Below are positions 22,581 to 29,400 of a stretch of 29,400 nucleotides of DNA, piece after piece (the stretch's first letter is position 1; each line of letters starts with the position of its first letter). Where the stretch lies: NCBI GenBank assembly GCA_002431945.1, contig DJET01000082.1:52860-82259 (forward strand), written 5' to 3'. The translations under genes and the position numbers were made by a program. The notes beneath the pieces are model-generated. The model saw only the letters and a program-made list of their open reading frames with translations. It was not told where the DNA came from and did not search any database. This DNA comes from Ruminococcaceae bacterium UBA5891 (lineage in GTDB: Bacteria > Bacillota > Clostridia > Oscillospirales > Acutalibacteraceae).

Positions 22581-22616
22581 CTTTTTAAGCCGTAAACAAA
22601 AGAATTACGTTTTTTG

Positions 22617-22645
22617 TTGCTTTTTTTTGTAAAAGGATATATACT
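22617..22645 (+). promoter_or_regulatory. Promoter of the capA-like gene
   Basis: TTGCTT (22617-22622), 17-base spacer, TATACT (22640-22645). It is divergent from the promoter of the GGDEF/HD-GYP gene with 36 bases between the -35 elements. Confidence 0.65.
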
Positions 22646-22679
22646 TAAGGTATTATTTGTAAACGAAAAGGTGAAAAGA

Positions 22680-24014
22680 GTGGCAAAAAAAAGGACTAAA
22701 AGACAAAAGGCTATAATAAAGCGGCGAATTTTTCTTACCTGCTGCACTGCGGTGCTTATTGCCTGCATAGCCCTGATAGCGTTTACGGTTAACGCGATTA
22801 TAAAAAAGGATAAAACCCCCGCTAAAAAAGACGACGGCAAACAGCAATCGGATATTTCAAGCGCCGTAATCCCCGAAACGGAGGCTACCGTGCTTTCAAC
22901 GGGGGATATAATGGTTCATTCCACCCAGCTTACAGGGGCGCAAACCGCGTCGGGCGATTATGATTTCAGCCCGTATTTCAAGCATTTGTCCTCGTACTTT
23001 AAGGCGGCAGATCTGTCGGTTGCAAATCTTGAAGTTACCTTCGGCGGTACGGAATCGGGCAAATACAGCGGTTATCCCGCCTTTAACACGCCCGACAGCC
23101 TTGCCGACGCTATAAAGGATTCAGGGCTTAATTTCCTTATAACCGCAAATAACCATTCTTATGATACCGGACTTTTCGGGCTTAAACGCACAGCGCAGGT
23201 TTTAAAGCAAAAGGGAATTGAGTTTATAGGAACCAAAGAGGTTGAAACCGACCCCGCTTATGCCGTTAAGGAAATTAACAACATTAAAATAGGACTTGCC
23301 GATTATACCTATGAAACCGCGGGACAAACCCCCGGCAGAAAATATTTAAACGGCGCAATAATCGCTCAGGAAGCCAATAACCTTATAAACAGCTTTTCTT
23401 ATAATAAAATAGACGAATTTTATGCCGAGGCTGAAAAGGTGATAGGCGAAATGAAAGCGCAGGGCGCGGAGTTTATTGTGTTTTATATGCACTGGGGCGA
23501 GGAATATCAAACAAGCGCAAACACTTGGCAGAAAACCATTGCGCAAAAGCTTTCAAACTTAGGGGTTGATATGATAATAGGCAGCCACCCTCACGTTATT
23601 CAGCCCGTTGAGCTTATACATTCGGAGGACGGTCAGAACACTACCGTATGCCTTTATTCAACGGGAAACTGTATTTCAAATCAGCGGCAGGAGATTATGG
23701 ACAGCTGCCCGACAGGTCACACTGAAGACGGTCTGCTTTTCAGCTTTACCCTTAAAAAGAATAAGGACGGTGTAGCGCTTTCCGGCTTAAAGCTTATACC
23801 CACATGGGTAAACAGATATAAAGAAAACGGCCATAACGGATTTTTATATACAATTTATCCGCTTGAAGGTCCCGATGACGGCGCGGCAAAATTCGGGCTT
23901 TCAGGCGCGGCGGCAACAAAATCGGCAAAATCATATGAAAGAACAAAGGCGATAGTGTCAGCAGGTCTTACCGAATGTCAGCAATCGATAGGCTGCGAGA
24001 TCACATTTAACTGA
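22680..24014 (+). CDS. CapA-family (PGA_cap) metallophosphatase-like membrane protein
   Basis: CapA-family proteins carry a calcineurin-like fold; the founding member acts in poly-gamma-glutamate capsule formation, but most relatives are of unknown function. GTG 22680 is chosen because AAAGGTGA precedes it; the upstream in-frame TTG at 22614 lies before the promoter. The 444-residue protein has a highly basic N-terminus (KKRTKRQKAIIKRR), a TM anchor (about 17-40), a charged linker, then the PGA_cap motifs: LSTGDIMVHS, ADLSVANLEVTF, ITANNHSYDTG, FYMHWGEEY and IIGSHPHVIQPVE. All predicted metal ligands are present. No capB or capC genes are nearby, so capsule synthesis is not supported. Confidence 0.9.
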   Translation: MAKKRTKRQKAIIKRRIFLTCCTAVLIACIALIAFTVNAIIKKDKTPAKKDDGKQQSDISSAVIPETEATVLSTGDIMVHSTQLTGAQTASGDYDFSPYFKHLSSYFKAADLSVANLEVTFGGTESGKYSGYPAFNTPDSLADAIKDSGLNFLITANNHSYDTGLFGLKRTAQVLKQKGIEFIGTKEVETDPAYAVKEINNIKIGLADYTYETAGQTPGRKYLNGAIIAQEANNLINSFSYNKIDEFYAEAEKVIGEMKAQGAEFIVFYMHWGEEYQTSANTWQKTIAQKLSNLGVDMIIGSHPHVIQPVELIHSEDGQNTTVCLYSTGNCISNQRQEIMDSCPTGHTEDGLLFSFTLKKNKDGVALSGLKLIPTWVNRYKENGHNGFLYTIYPLEGPDDGAAKFGLSGAAATKSAKSYERTKAIVSAGLTECQQSIGCEITFN

Positions 24015-24028
24015 TTTGTAAAATTTTA

Positions 24029-24057
24029 TTGCCAAATATTACTTATTATGGTAAAAT
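24029..24057 (+). promoter_or_regulatory. Promoter of the putP-like gene
   Basis: TTGCCA (24029-24034), 17-base spacer, TAAAAT (24052-24057), 15 bases after the capA-like stop. Confidence 0.7.
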
Positions 24058-24095
24058 GGTTTTAAATTGTTTTTTTAAGGGAAAGGAAGATTTAA

Positions 24096-25664
24096 ATGGG
24101 CGACAGATTGCAAATTCTGTTTGCAATGGTTGGATATATGCTTATAGTTATACTTATAGGCGTATTTTTTGCCAAAAGGGCACAGGCAAATTCGGAAAAT
24201 TACTTTTTAGGCGGGCGTTCGTTAGGACCGTGGGTTGCCGCTATGAGCGCAGAGGCTTCGGATATGAGCGGCTGGCTTTTAATGGGCTTGCCGGGCGTTG
24301 CTTATTGGTGCGGCCTTGCCGACGCGGCGTGGACGGCTATCGGTCTTGCGGTAGGTACATATATAAACTGGCTGCTTGTTTCAAAGCGCCTGCGGTCTTA
24401 TTCCATAGTTTCGGGGGACGCTATAACGGTACCTGATTTTTTAAGTAACCGTTACCACGAAAAGAAAAAGATAATTCTCGGCATTTCGGCACTGTTTATA
24501 CTTATTTTCTTTACGGTTTACGCGGCAAGCTGCTTTGTTACCTGCGGCAAGCTGTTTTCAGGTCTTTTCGGTTATTCGTATCATTCAATGATGATAGCCG
24601 GCGCAATATTTGTGCTTATATATACTGCAATCGGCGGCTTTCTTGCCGAAAGCGCTTCTGATTTTATGCAGGCGGTGGTTATGATAATAGCGCTTGTGGG
24701 CGTGCTAGTTTTCGGTACGGCGCACGCGGGCGGTATAAACGCCGTTATTGAAAATGCAAAGGGAATTCCCGGTTATTTATCTCTTGTAAATTTAGCAACG
24801 CCCGTTATCGACGCAAACGGCGTGCAGCAGGCGGCAGGTTCAGTTCCGCTTTTCGGCGAAGCGTCGCGCTACGGCTTTTTAACAATACTTTCAACCGCCT
24901 CGTGGGGGCTTGGCTATTTCGGTATGCCGCAGGTGCTGCTGCGCTTTATGGGTATACGCAAGGGCTCAGAGCTTAAGCGTTCGCGCCGCATAGCAATAGT
25001 TTGGGTTGTAATATCGCTTACCGCCGCCGTGTTTATAGGAGTTATAGGTAGGGCGATACTTCCCGCCGACGCAGGTCTTGCCACCAAAAGCGGTGCGGAA
25101 AACGTGTTTGCGCATCTTTCTCAGCTTTTGTTCCACCCTGTAATCGCAGGCGTTATAATGGCGGGAATACTTGCCGCCACCATAAGCTCGTCGGACTCTT
25201 ATTTGCTTATAGCCGCTTCGGCGGTCTCCAAAAACCTTTTTGAGGGTATAATTAAAAAGGACGCGGACGATAAGCAGGTAATGAACGTTTCGCGCATTAT
25301 GCTTATTGTTATAACCGTAATAGGTATGGTAATTGCATGGAACGAAAACAGCGTTATTTTTGAAATAGTTTCCTTTGCTTGGTCGGGCTTCGGCGCTACC
25401 TTCGGGCCGATAATTCTTTTCTCGCTTTTCTGGAAAAGAACAAACAGAGCGGGCGCTGTTGCCGGTATGGTATCCGGCGGCGCGATGGTGTTTATCTGGA
25501 AGCTGCTTTTAAAGCCGCTCGGAGGAATATTCGGAATATACGAGCTAATGCCCGCTTTCCTTATTTCGTGCGCCTTTATTGTAATAGTTTCGCTTTGCAC
25601 GGAAAAACCCTCTGCTGAGCTTGAAGAAGAATTTGAAAAAGCCAAGAATTATACCGAGGCTTAA
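24096..25664 (+). CDS. putP: Sodium/proline symporter (SSS family)
   Basis: Sodium:solute symporter importing proline with Na+. The 522-residue protein has about 13 transmembrane helices. Near the N-terminus is the PutP pattern YFLGGRSLGPWVAAMSAEAS followed by DMSGWLLMGLPG. Other family motifs are ISGDAITVPDFLSNRYH-like (here VSGDAITVPDFLSNRY), FTVYAASCFVTCGKLF, IGGFLAESASDFMQ, GYFGMPQVLLRFMGI and ILAATISSSDSYLL. The match to PutP rather than other SSS members is good but substrate is inferred. AAAGGA (24082-24087) lies 8 bases before the ATG. A GC-rich hairpin (25670-25697) follows the stop. Confidence 0.92.
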   Translation: MGDRLQILFAMVGYMLIVILIGVFFAKRAQANSENYFLGGRSLGPWVAAMSAEASDMSGWLLMGLPGVAYWCGLADAAWTAIGLAVGTYINWLLVSKRLRSYSIVSGDAITVPDFLSNRYHEKKKIILGISALFILIFFTVYAASCFVTCGKLFSGLFGYSYHSMMIAGAIFVLIYTAIGGFLAESASDFMQAVVMIIALVGVLVFGTAHAGGINAVIENAKGIPGYLSLVNLATPVIDANGVQQAAGSVPLFGEASRYGFLTILSTASWGLGYFGMPQVLLRFMGIRKGSELKRSRRIAIVWVVISLTAAVFIGVIGRAILPADAGLATKSGAENVFAHLSQLLFHPVIAGVIMAGILAATISSSDSYLLIAASAVSKNLFEGIIKKDADDKQVMNVSRIMLIVITVIGMVIAWNENSVIFEIVSFAWSGFGATFGPIILFSLFWKRTNRAGAVAGMVSGGAMVFIWKLLLKPLGGIFGIYELMPAFLISCAFIVIVSLCTEKPSAELEEEFEKAKNYTEA

Positions 25665-25669
25665 TTTAC

Positions 25670-25697
25670 CGCCCCGTAGGCTAAAGCTTGCGGGGCG
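25670..25697 (+). terminator. Weak hairpin between putP and the PAS gene
   Basis: CGCCCCG (25670-25676) pairs with CGGGGCG (25691-25697); the 14-base loop contains AAAGCTT. Only TTGCTATAGG follows, so termination would be partial and the PAS gene may be read through from putP. Confidence 0.45.
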
Positions 25698-25715
25698 TTG
25701 CTATAGGAGAAAATT

Positions 25716-26075
25716 ATGCTTGATAAATATTTTAAAAGTATTGTAGAACAGGATACCGCCGCGGTCGTTGTGTGCGATAACGACTGCAAAATAGTTTATA
25801 TGAACCCCGCGGCGGTAAAGCGCTATCACCGCGACCTTACAGGGCAGAGCCTGAGGGATTGCCATAATGCCGCCTCTAATGTGATGATTGACCGCGTTTT
25901 GGAATGGTTTAAGGCAGATGAAGACAATAACATTATGTATACCTACCGAAACGAAAAAGAGAATAAAGACGTTTATATGGTGGCGCTGCGCGACGGCAAA
26001 AGGCTTATAGGCTTTTATGAAAAGCACGAGTACAGAACGCCCGAAACGGCAAAGCCGTATGATTTTAAACGGTAA
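25716..26075 (+). CDS. Stand-alone PAS domain protein
   Basis: The 119-residue product is essentially one PAS domain: EQDTAAVVVCDNDCKIVYMNPAAVKRYHRD is followed by LTGQSLRDCHNAASNVMIDRVLEWF and the closing beta strands YMVALRDGKRLIGFYEKH. No output domain, transmembrane segment or DNA-binding motif is present. GGAGA precedes the ATG. It lies 51 bases after putP across a weak hairpin, so co-transcription with the symporter is likely. It may bind a small ligand or cofactor; a Cys in CHNAAS sits where some PAS proteins bind a cofactor, but I cannot say which. Confidence 0.85.
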   Translation: MLDKYFKSIVEQDTAAVVVCDNDCKIVYMNPAAVKRYHRDLTGQSLRDCHNAASNVMIDRVLEWFKADEDNNIMYTYRNEKENKDVYMVALRDGKRLIGFYEKHEYRTPETAKPYDFKR

Positions 26076-26091
26076 AAACGGGCAATAATAT

Positions 26092-26290
26092 GAGCGTGTC
26101 GAAAAAGTCGACACGCTCCCCCGCGGGAATGCCGTTCGCTCGAAAATCAAAGATTTTCGGACTGCACTCTATCCCCGCCAATACCACCCCAGTGCCCTTG
26201 AAAAACCGCTTAATAAGCGATTTTTCGCTTACAAGGTGTTTTTCCGCCGCACGTGTCAGCGGAAAAACGGAAATGCGGCGTAAACGCCGC
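26092..26290. repeat. Hairpin-dense structured element (MITE/REP-like)
   Basis: About 200 bases with successive inverted repeats. GAGCGTGTCGA/TCGACACGCTC is at 26092-26102 and 26108-26118. CGAAAATC/GATTTTCG is at 26141-26148 and 26152-26159. GAAAAA-CGCTTA/TAAGCG-TTTTTC spans 26200-26226. TTTTTCCGC/GCGGAAAAA is at 26239-26247 and 26259-26267. GCGGCG/CGCCGC is at 26275-26280 and 26285-26290. It lies between the PAS gene stop and the hydrolase gene start, and both strands stay open by chance. A 10-base match to the first hairpin (TGTCGAAAAA) recurs at 29385-29394. A dispersed repeat family is inferred, not shown. Confidence 0.6.
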
Positions 26291-27274
26291 AAAAATAGAA
26301 TTTTGGGATTTATCGACAGTCTGAATAATATATTTCGGTGGTGCTTAATGGTATTTTTGGTAATTGCGTTGATTGTTTTGGCTGCGTTAGTATCGGCTTC
26401 GATTTATTTTTTCTTTGTTGCTTTTGTGCGCAAAAAAAACGAAACAGCGGACGATATTGACGCAAAGGAAAACGATTTTTTAAACGAATACCGTCCTGTA
26501 ATAAAAGAAGGTCTGCGGTTTATAACCGAACAGCCGCAAAGGTGGGTTTATACAAAAAGCTTTGACGGACTTCGCCTTGCGGCAAGATATTTTGATGTGG
26601 GAACGCACAAAACCGTTATACTGTTTCACGGCTACCGTTCCTCGGCAAACCGTGATTTTTCCTGTGCGGTAAAGCTTTACTGTAATGCGGGCTTTAACGT
26701 TCTGCTTGCAGATCAGCGCAGTCACGGCAAAAGCGAGGGCAGGCTTATAACCTTCGGCGTTAAGGAAAGGTACGACGTGCTGTCGTGGGTGAATTACTAT
26801 ATGCAGAATATAGATAAAAATGCCGAAATTGTCCTCGGCGGTATGTCTATGGGGGCAACCACAGTACTGTTGGCGTCAGGCCTTACTCTGCCGCCTAATG
26901 TAAAGGGCATTATTGCCGACTGCGGCTTTACCTCGCCTACCGCAATTATTAAAAAGGTGGCAAGACAGGCGTTTCATATAAACGCAGGCTTTTTTCTGCC
27001 GGTTATGGATATTATGTGCCGCATTACCGGTCGTTTCGGAATATACGGCGTATCAACCGAAAAGGCGCTTGCAAAAACAAAGCTGCCGGTGCTTTTTATA
27101 CACGGAAAAAGCGATAATTTCGTACCCTGCGAAATGAGCGACAGAGGCTATAAAAGCGCGGCGGGCGAAAAGGAAATTCTGCTTGTTGACGGCGCCGATC
27201 ACGGTATGAGCTATCTTATTGACACAAAAACGGTTGAAGAGCATTTATTAGGTTTTTTGAAAAAAATTTCTTAA
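26273..27274 (+). CDS. Membrane-anchored alpha/beta hydrolase
   Basis: A serine hydrolase of the alpha/beta fold with unknown substrate. ATG 26273 is the most likely start, giving 333 residues; an open frame back to 26090 runs through the structured repeat and has no family resemblance. A basic N-terminus (MRRKRRKNR) and one long TM segment (about 24-52) precede the catalytic domain. The oxyanion region is VILFHGYRSSANRD, the nucleophile elbow GGMSMG (S192), the acid D281 (HGKSDNFVP) and the catalytic His H310 (DGADHGMSY). ADQRSHGKSEG is a family feature. The ribosome binding site (CGGAA) is weak and lies in the repeat. The gene start lies within hairpin-forming sequence, which may limit translation. 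Confidence 0.85.
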   Translation: MRRKRRKNRILGFIDSLNNIFRWCLMVFLVIALIVLAALVSASIYFFFVAFVRKKNETADDIDAKENDFLNEYRPVIKEGLRFITEQPQRWVYTKSFDGLRLAARYFDVGTHKTVILFHGYRSSANRDFSCAVKLYCNAGFNVLLADQRSHGKSEGRLITFGVKERYDVLSWVNYYMQNIDKNAEIVLGGMSMGATTVLLASGLTLPPNVKGIIADCGFTSPTAIIKKVARQAFHINAGFFLPVMDIMCRITGRFGIYGVSTEKALAKTKLPVLFIHGKSDNFVPCEMSDRGYKSAAGEKEILLVDGADHGMSYLIDTKTVEEHLLGFLKKIS

Positions 27275-27294
27275 GGGTTTACGCTAAATTTCGG

Positions 27295-27323
27295 TTGACT
27301 TTTAAGCGCGCTTAGAATAAAAT
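27295..27323 (+). promoter_or_regulatory. Lipoprotein gene promoter with palindrome in the spacer
   Basis: TTGACT (27295-27300), 17-base spacer, TAAAAT (27318-27323). The spacer contains the perfect 12-base palindrome TAAGCGCGCTTA (27303-27314), a possible operator. Confidence 0.7.
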
Positions 27324-27352
27324 AATAGTATACTGAAAAAGGGGAAATCGGC

Positions 27353-28099
27353 ATGAAAAAACGAGCTTTTATTACGGCAATATTACTTATATTTTCATTG
27401 ATTTTGTGCCTTAGCGCCTGCGAACCGGTTGATAAAAGCTATGCCTCTACCCAAAGCGAGACCGCTTCGGAGCCTAAAAAAGCAAAAAAAGCGCCCGAAA
27501 ACGTTAAGCGCCCCAAAATTATGTCGGACGATACGATAATGCCTCAATACGTTGATATAAGCGTGTTTGACGAAGAAAATTATTCGGCTGTGTACCTCGG
27601 CAAAAAATTCAAGATAAGCGCAGAATTTGCCGGCGAGGAATTTACCGTTCCCGCAACTGTCGGCAATATGGAAAGTCACGGCTGGGCTCTTGCAGAGAAC
27701 AGCGCTTACGATAAGGAGTCGCTTGTGTATGCGGGCGAATCGGTAGATACCGTGTTTGTTAATGAAGACGGCGTGCAGATAAACGCAAAATTTTACAATT
27801 CCTCGCAAAGCTCGGTAAAGCTTTCAAAGTGCAATATAGTTAAGTTTAAAATAATTAACGATTTTTACAGCTCGCCGGATAATTTCCACGAATTTAATAT
27901 AAACGGCGTTAACAACAAAATGGCAATAACCGATATAATCGATACCTTAGGCACTCCGTCGCATTTTTACGGTATAGACGAAAGCAATTATTATCTTGAT
28001 TATTTTATTTCGCAAAGCGATCGCCGCAACGGAATTACGGTTTATATAAACCCGTCGGACGACGCTATAACGGCAATAGAATTTTCTTATTATAAATAA
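27353..28099 (+). CDS. Predicted lipoprotein of unknown function
   Basis: A 248-residue protein with a lipoprotein signal: MKKRAF, a hydrophobic core, and lipobox LSAC with the acylated Cys at residue 23. A Ser/Thr/Lys/Pro-rich linker (about 28-55) leads to a globular region with alternating beta strands. The C-terminal half contains NKMAITDIIDTLGTPSHFYG and ends in ITVYINPSDDAITAIEFSYYK; the DIIDTLGTPS turn recalls the BamE/SmpA-type fold, but this is only a resemblance. AAAGGGG precedes the ATG. It has its own promoter and a terminator directly after it, so it is probably a single-gene unit. Confidence 0.8.
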   Translation: MKKRAFITAILLIFSLILCLSACEPVDKSYASTQSETASEPKKAKKAPENVKRPKIMSDDTIMPQYVDISVFDEENYSAVYLGKKFKISAEFAGEEFTVPATVGNMESHGWALAENSAYDKESLVYAGESVDTVFVNEDGVQINAKFYNSSQSSVKLSKCNIVKFKIINDFYSSPDNFHEFNINGVNNKMAITDIIDTLGTPSHFYGIDESNYYLDYFISQSDRRNGITVYINPSDDAITAIEFSYYK

Positions 28100-28103
28100 A
28101 ATG

Positions 28104-28132
28104 TGCGGCAGGATATACCTGCCGCAATTTTT
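28104..28132 (+). terminator. Terminator after the lipoprotein gene
   Basis: TGCGGCAGG (28104-28112) pairs with CCTGCCGCA (28118-28126), with a 5-base loop and a following ATTTTTA. It lies just before the ribosome binding site of the DUF1015 gene, so that gene depends on readthrough or a promoter I did not find. Confidence 0.85.
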
Positions 28133-28147
28133 AAAGGAATGAATGGT

Positions 28148-29344
28148 ATGAAAAATGTATTTTCACCTGCGGATATTCTTTTGCCGCGCGGCGATTTTTC
28201 AAAATGGGCGGTTATAGCCTGCGATCAATATACCTCGCAGCCCGAATATTGGCAAAGGGTAAAGGAGTGTGCCGCAGGCTCGCCCTCGGCGCTTAATATA
28301 ATTTTTCCCGAAGTTTATTTATCGGCGGATAATTCAAAAAAAATTGCCGAAATAAACGATAGTATGAAAAATTATCTTGAAAGCGGCGTATTTCAAACGC
28401 TTGAAAACACATTTGTTTATGTTAAACGCACCGTTACCGGCGGCAAAACGCGCCGCGGAATAGTGGGGCTTATAGATCTTGAGGATTATTCGTATGAAAA
28501 GGGCGCTAAAACTCTTATTCGCGCAACCGAGGAAACCGTGCCCGAACGTATACCGCCGCGCGTTGAAATACGGCGCGACGCATTGCTTGAAATACCGCAC
28601 GCTATGTTGCTTATAGACGATCCCGATATGACGGTTATAGCACCGCTTGATGAAAAAACCGCACATGAAAAGCCGGTTTATGATTTTGATTTAATGCTTG
28701 GGGCGGGCCATATAACGGGAAAGGCGTTAAACACTGAAATATCGGTCGAGGTGCAGGCGGCTCTTAACAGGCTTTTAAGCAAAAGCGATGATAATATGCT
28801 CTTTGCCGTAGGGGACGGCAACCACTCGCTTGCCGCCGCTAAGGAGTGCTATCGCCTTAATAAAACCGAAGCCTCGCGATATGCGCTTGTTGAAATTGTT
28901 AACATACACGATGAATCGCTTGAATTTGAGCCTATATACCGCGCGGTATTCGGTGAAAGCCCGGAACGGGTGATAAACGATTTTATAGCCTATGCGGGCG
29001 GTGAATACAGGGGAGAAAACGCGCAAAAATTCACCTGCGTTTACGGTGATAAAAAGCGTGAAATATCCGTGCGCCCGCTTTCAAAGCTCTGTGTTGGCAC
29101 TCTGCAGGGCTTTTTAAACGGTTACGTTAAGGAAAACGATAAAATAAGCGTAGATTACATACACGGTGAAGACGCGGTAAAAAAGCTTGCTTTAAATAAA
29201 AATACCGTGGGCTTTATATTTAAGGGTATGCAGAAGAACGAGTTGTTCGACGCGGTAAGGCAGGACGGCTCCTTGCCGCGGAAAACCTTTTCTATGGGCA
29301 ATGCGGACGATAAAAGATTTTACCTTGAGGCGCGAAAGCTTTAA
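28148..29344 (+). CDS. DUF1015 family protein
   Basis: A 398-residue cytosolic protein of a widespread family of unknown function. Diagnostic motifs are WAVIACDQYTSQPEYW near the N-terminus, ATEETVPERIPPRVEIRRDA, the FAVGDGNHSLAAAK loop, and SVDYIHGEDAV before the C-terminus. ATG 28148 is chosen because AAGGA (28134-28138) lies 9 bases upstream; ATG 28139 is too close to it, and earlier in-frame codons fall inside the terminator hairpin. It follows the lipoprotein gene by 48 bases. The short leader is almost entirely the preceding terminator. Confidence 0.9.
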   Translation: MKNVFSPADILLPRGDFSKWAVIACDQYTSQPEYWQRVKECAAGSPSALNIIFPEVYLSADNSKKIAEINDSMKNYLESGVFQTLENTFVYVKRTVTGGKTRRGIVGLIDLEDYSYEKGAKTLIRATEETVPERIPPRVEIRRDALLEIPHAMLLIDDPDMTVIAPLDEKTAHEKPVYDFDLMLGAGHITGKALNTEISVEVQAALNRLLSKSDDNMLFAVGDGNHSLAAAKECYRLNKTEASRYALVEIVNIHDESLEFEPIYRAVFGESPERVINDFIAYAGGEYRGENAQKFTCVYGDKKREISVRPLSKLCVGTLQGFLNGYVKENDKISVDYIHGEDAVKKLALNKNTVGFIFKGMQKNELFDAVRQDGSLPRKTFSMGNADDKRFYLEARKL

Positions 29345-29354
29345 TATACAAAAC

Positions 29355-29379
29355 AGGCAACAGCTTTTAGCTGCTGCCT
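29355..29379 (+). terminator. Hairpin after the DUF1015 gene
   Basis: AGGCAACAGCT (29355-29365) pairs with AGCTGCTGCCT (29369-29379), with one A-C mismatch and a short loop. The tail (CAGTCTGTCG) is not T-rich, so it is a weak terminator candidate. Confidence 0.5.
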
Positions 29380-29400
29380 CAGTCTGTCGAAAAACCCAAA

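Noticed and set aside
25199..25645. Minus-strand 148-residue open frame inside putP
   Set aside because: It is antisense to clearly conserved transmembrane coding sequence and reflects codon bias in the opposite strand.
26090..26272. 61-residue N-terminal extension of the alpha/beta hydrolase
   Set aside because: It translates the hairpin element and lacks any hydrolase or signal-peptide resemblance; the basic-plus-TM start at 26273 is a normal membrane-anchored N-terminus.
26065..26292. Minus-strand 75-residue open frame in the structured element
   Set aside because: It runs over the inverted repeats and shows no domain or convincing ribosome binding site; the same type of frame would appear in any copy of the repeat.
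28103..28147. N-terminal extension of the DUF1015 protein
   Set aside because: The in-frame codons fall inside the terminator hairpin 28104-28126, and AAGGA places the start at 28148.

Overview
The window looks like chromosomal DNA of a spore-former-type Firmicute, most likely an uncultured gut member of the Clostridia (Oscillospiraceae/Ruminococcaceae or a close relative). The pointers are the rplI-dnaB-tilS-hpt-ftsH order, an RNase J, a MecA-type adaptor, strong GGAGG ribosome binding sites with frequent GTG/TTG starts, a DUF2975/small-XRE pair, and two HD-GYP proteins. The taxonomic call is an inference from gene content; no marker gene was searched. There is no phage, plasmid, IS transposase or CRISPR array. 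Most of the window is core genome with a few accessory signalling genes.

Layout. The left edge (1-331) holds the 3' end of a small membrane protein gene. From 499 to 7937 a tightly packed plus-strand operon runs rnj (RNase J), rplI, dnaB, tilS, hpt, ftsH behind a near-consensus promoter (377-406), and ends at a bidirectional terminator (7971-8004). On the minus strand, 10266-8022 carries a DegV-family gene and an HD-GYP membrane protein with a possible carbohydrate-binding-like ectodomain. Ribulose-phosphate epimerase (10405-11052) is divergent from degV and overlaps a MecA-like gene tail to tail. A 34-codon membrane micro-ORF and a phosphohexomutase gene follow (11648-13240).

The minus-strand block 13291-16510 holds a very cysteine-rich conserved protein and the DUF2975-XRE-DUF4153 cassette, with a candidate operator beside its promoter. 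The plus-strand block 16783-19830 holds rplM-rpsI, then an Rrf2 (IscR-like) regulator with iscS-iscU. A matched pair of 25-bp dyads lies in the Rrf2 gene and iscS promoters. A tRNA-Leu(CAA) gene and a cytosolic PAS-like/GGDEF/REC/HD-GYP protein lie on the minus strand (19948-22503). The right third (22680-29344) is plus strand: CapA-like, PutP-like symporter, stand-alone PAS protein, membrane-anchored alpha/beta hydrolase, lipoprotein and DUF1015 protein.

How the genes work together. The 0.5-8 kb operon joins RNA turnover, translation, replication, tRNA modification, purine salvage and membrane proteolysis, as in many Firmicutes. The Rrf2-isc unit looks like a self-contained Fe-S assembly module with feedback control. 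Two proteins act on cyclic di-GMP: one membrane-bound and apparently degradative, one soluble with both synthase and hydrolase signatures. The most unusual non-coding feature is a hairpin-dense element at 26092-26290 that supplies the 5' region of the hydrolase gene. A 10-base match to its left hairpin recurs at the right edge of the window. I see no clear new multi-gene defence or metabolic system. The best leads are the regulatory dyads, the micro-ORF, the ectodomain HD-GYP protein, the cysteine-rich protein and the structured repeat.
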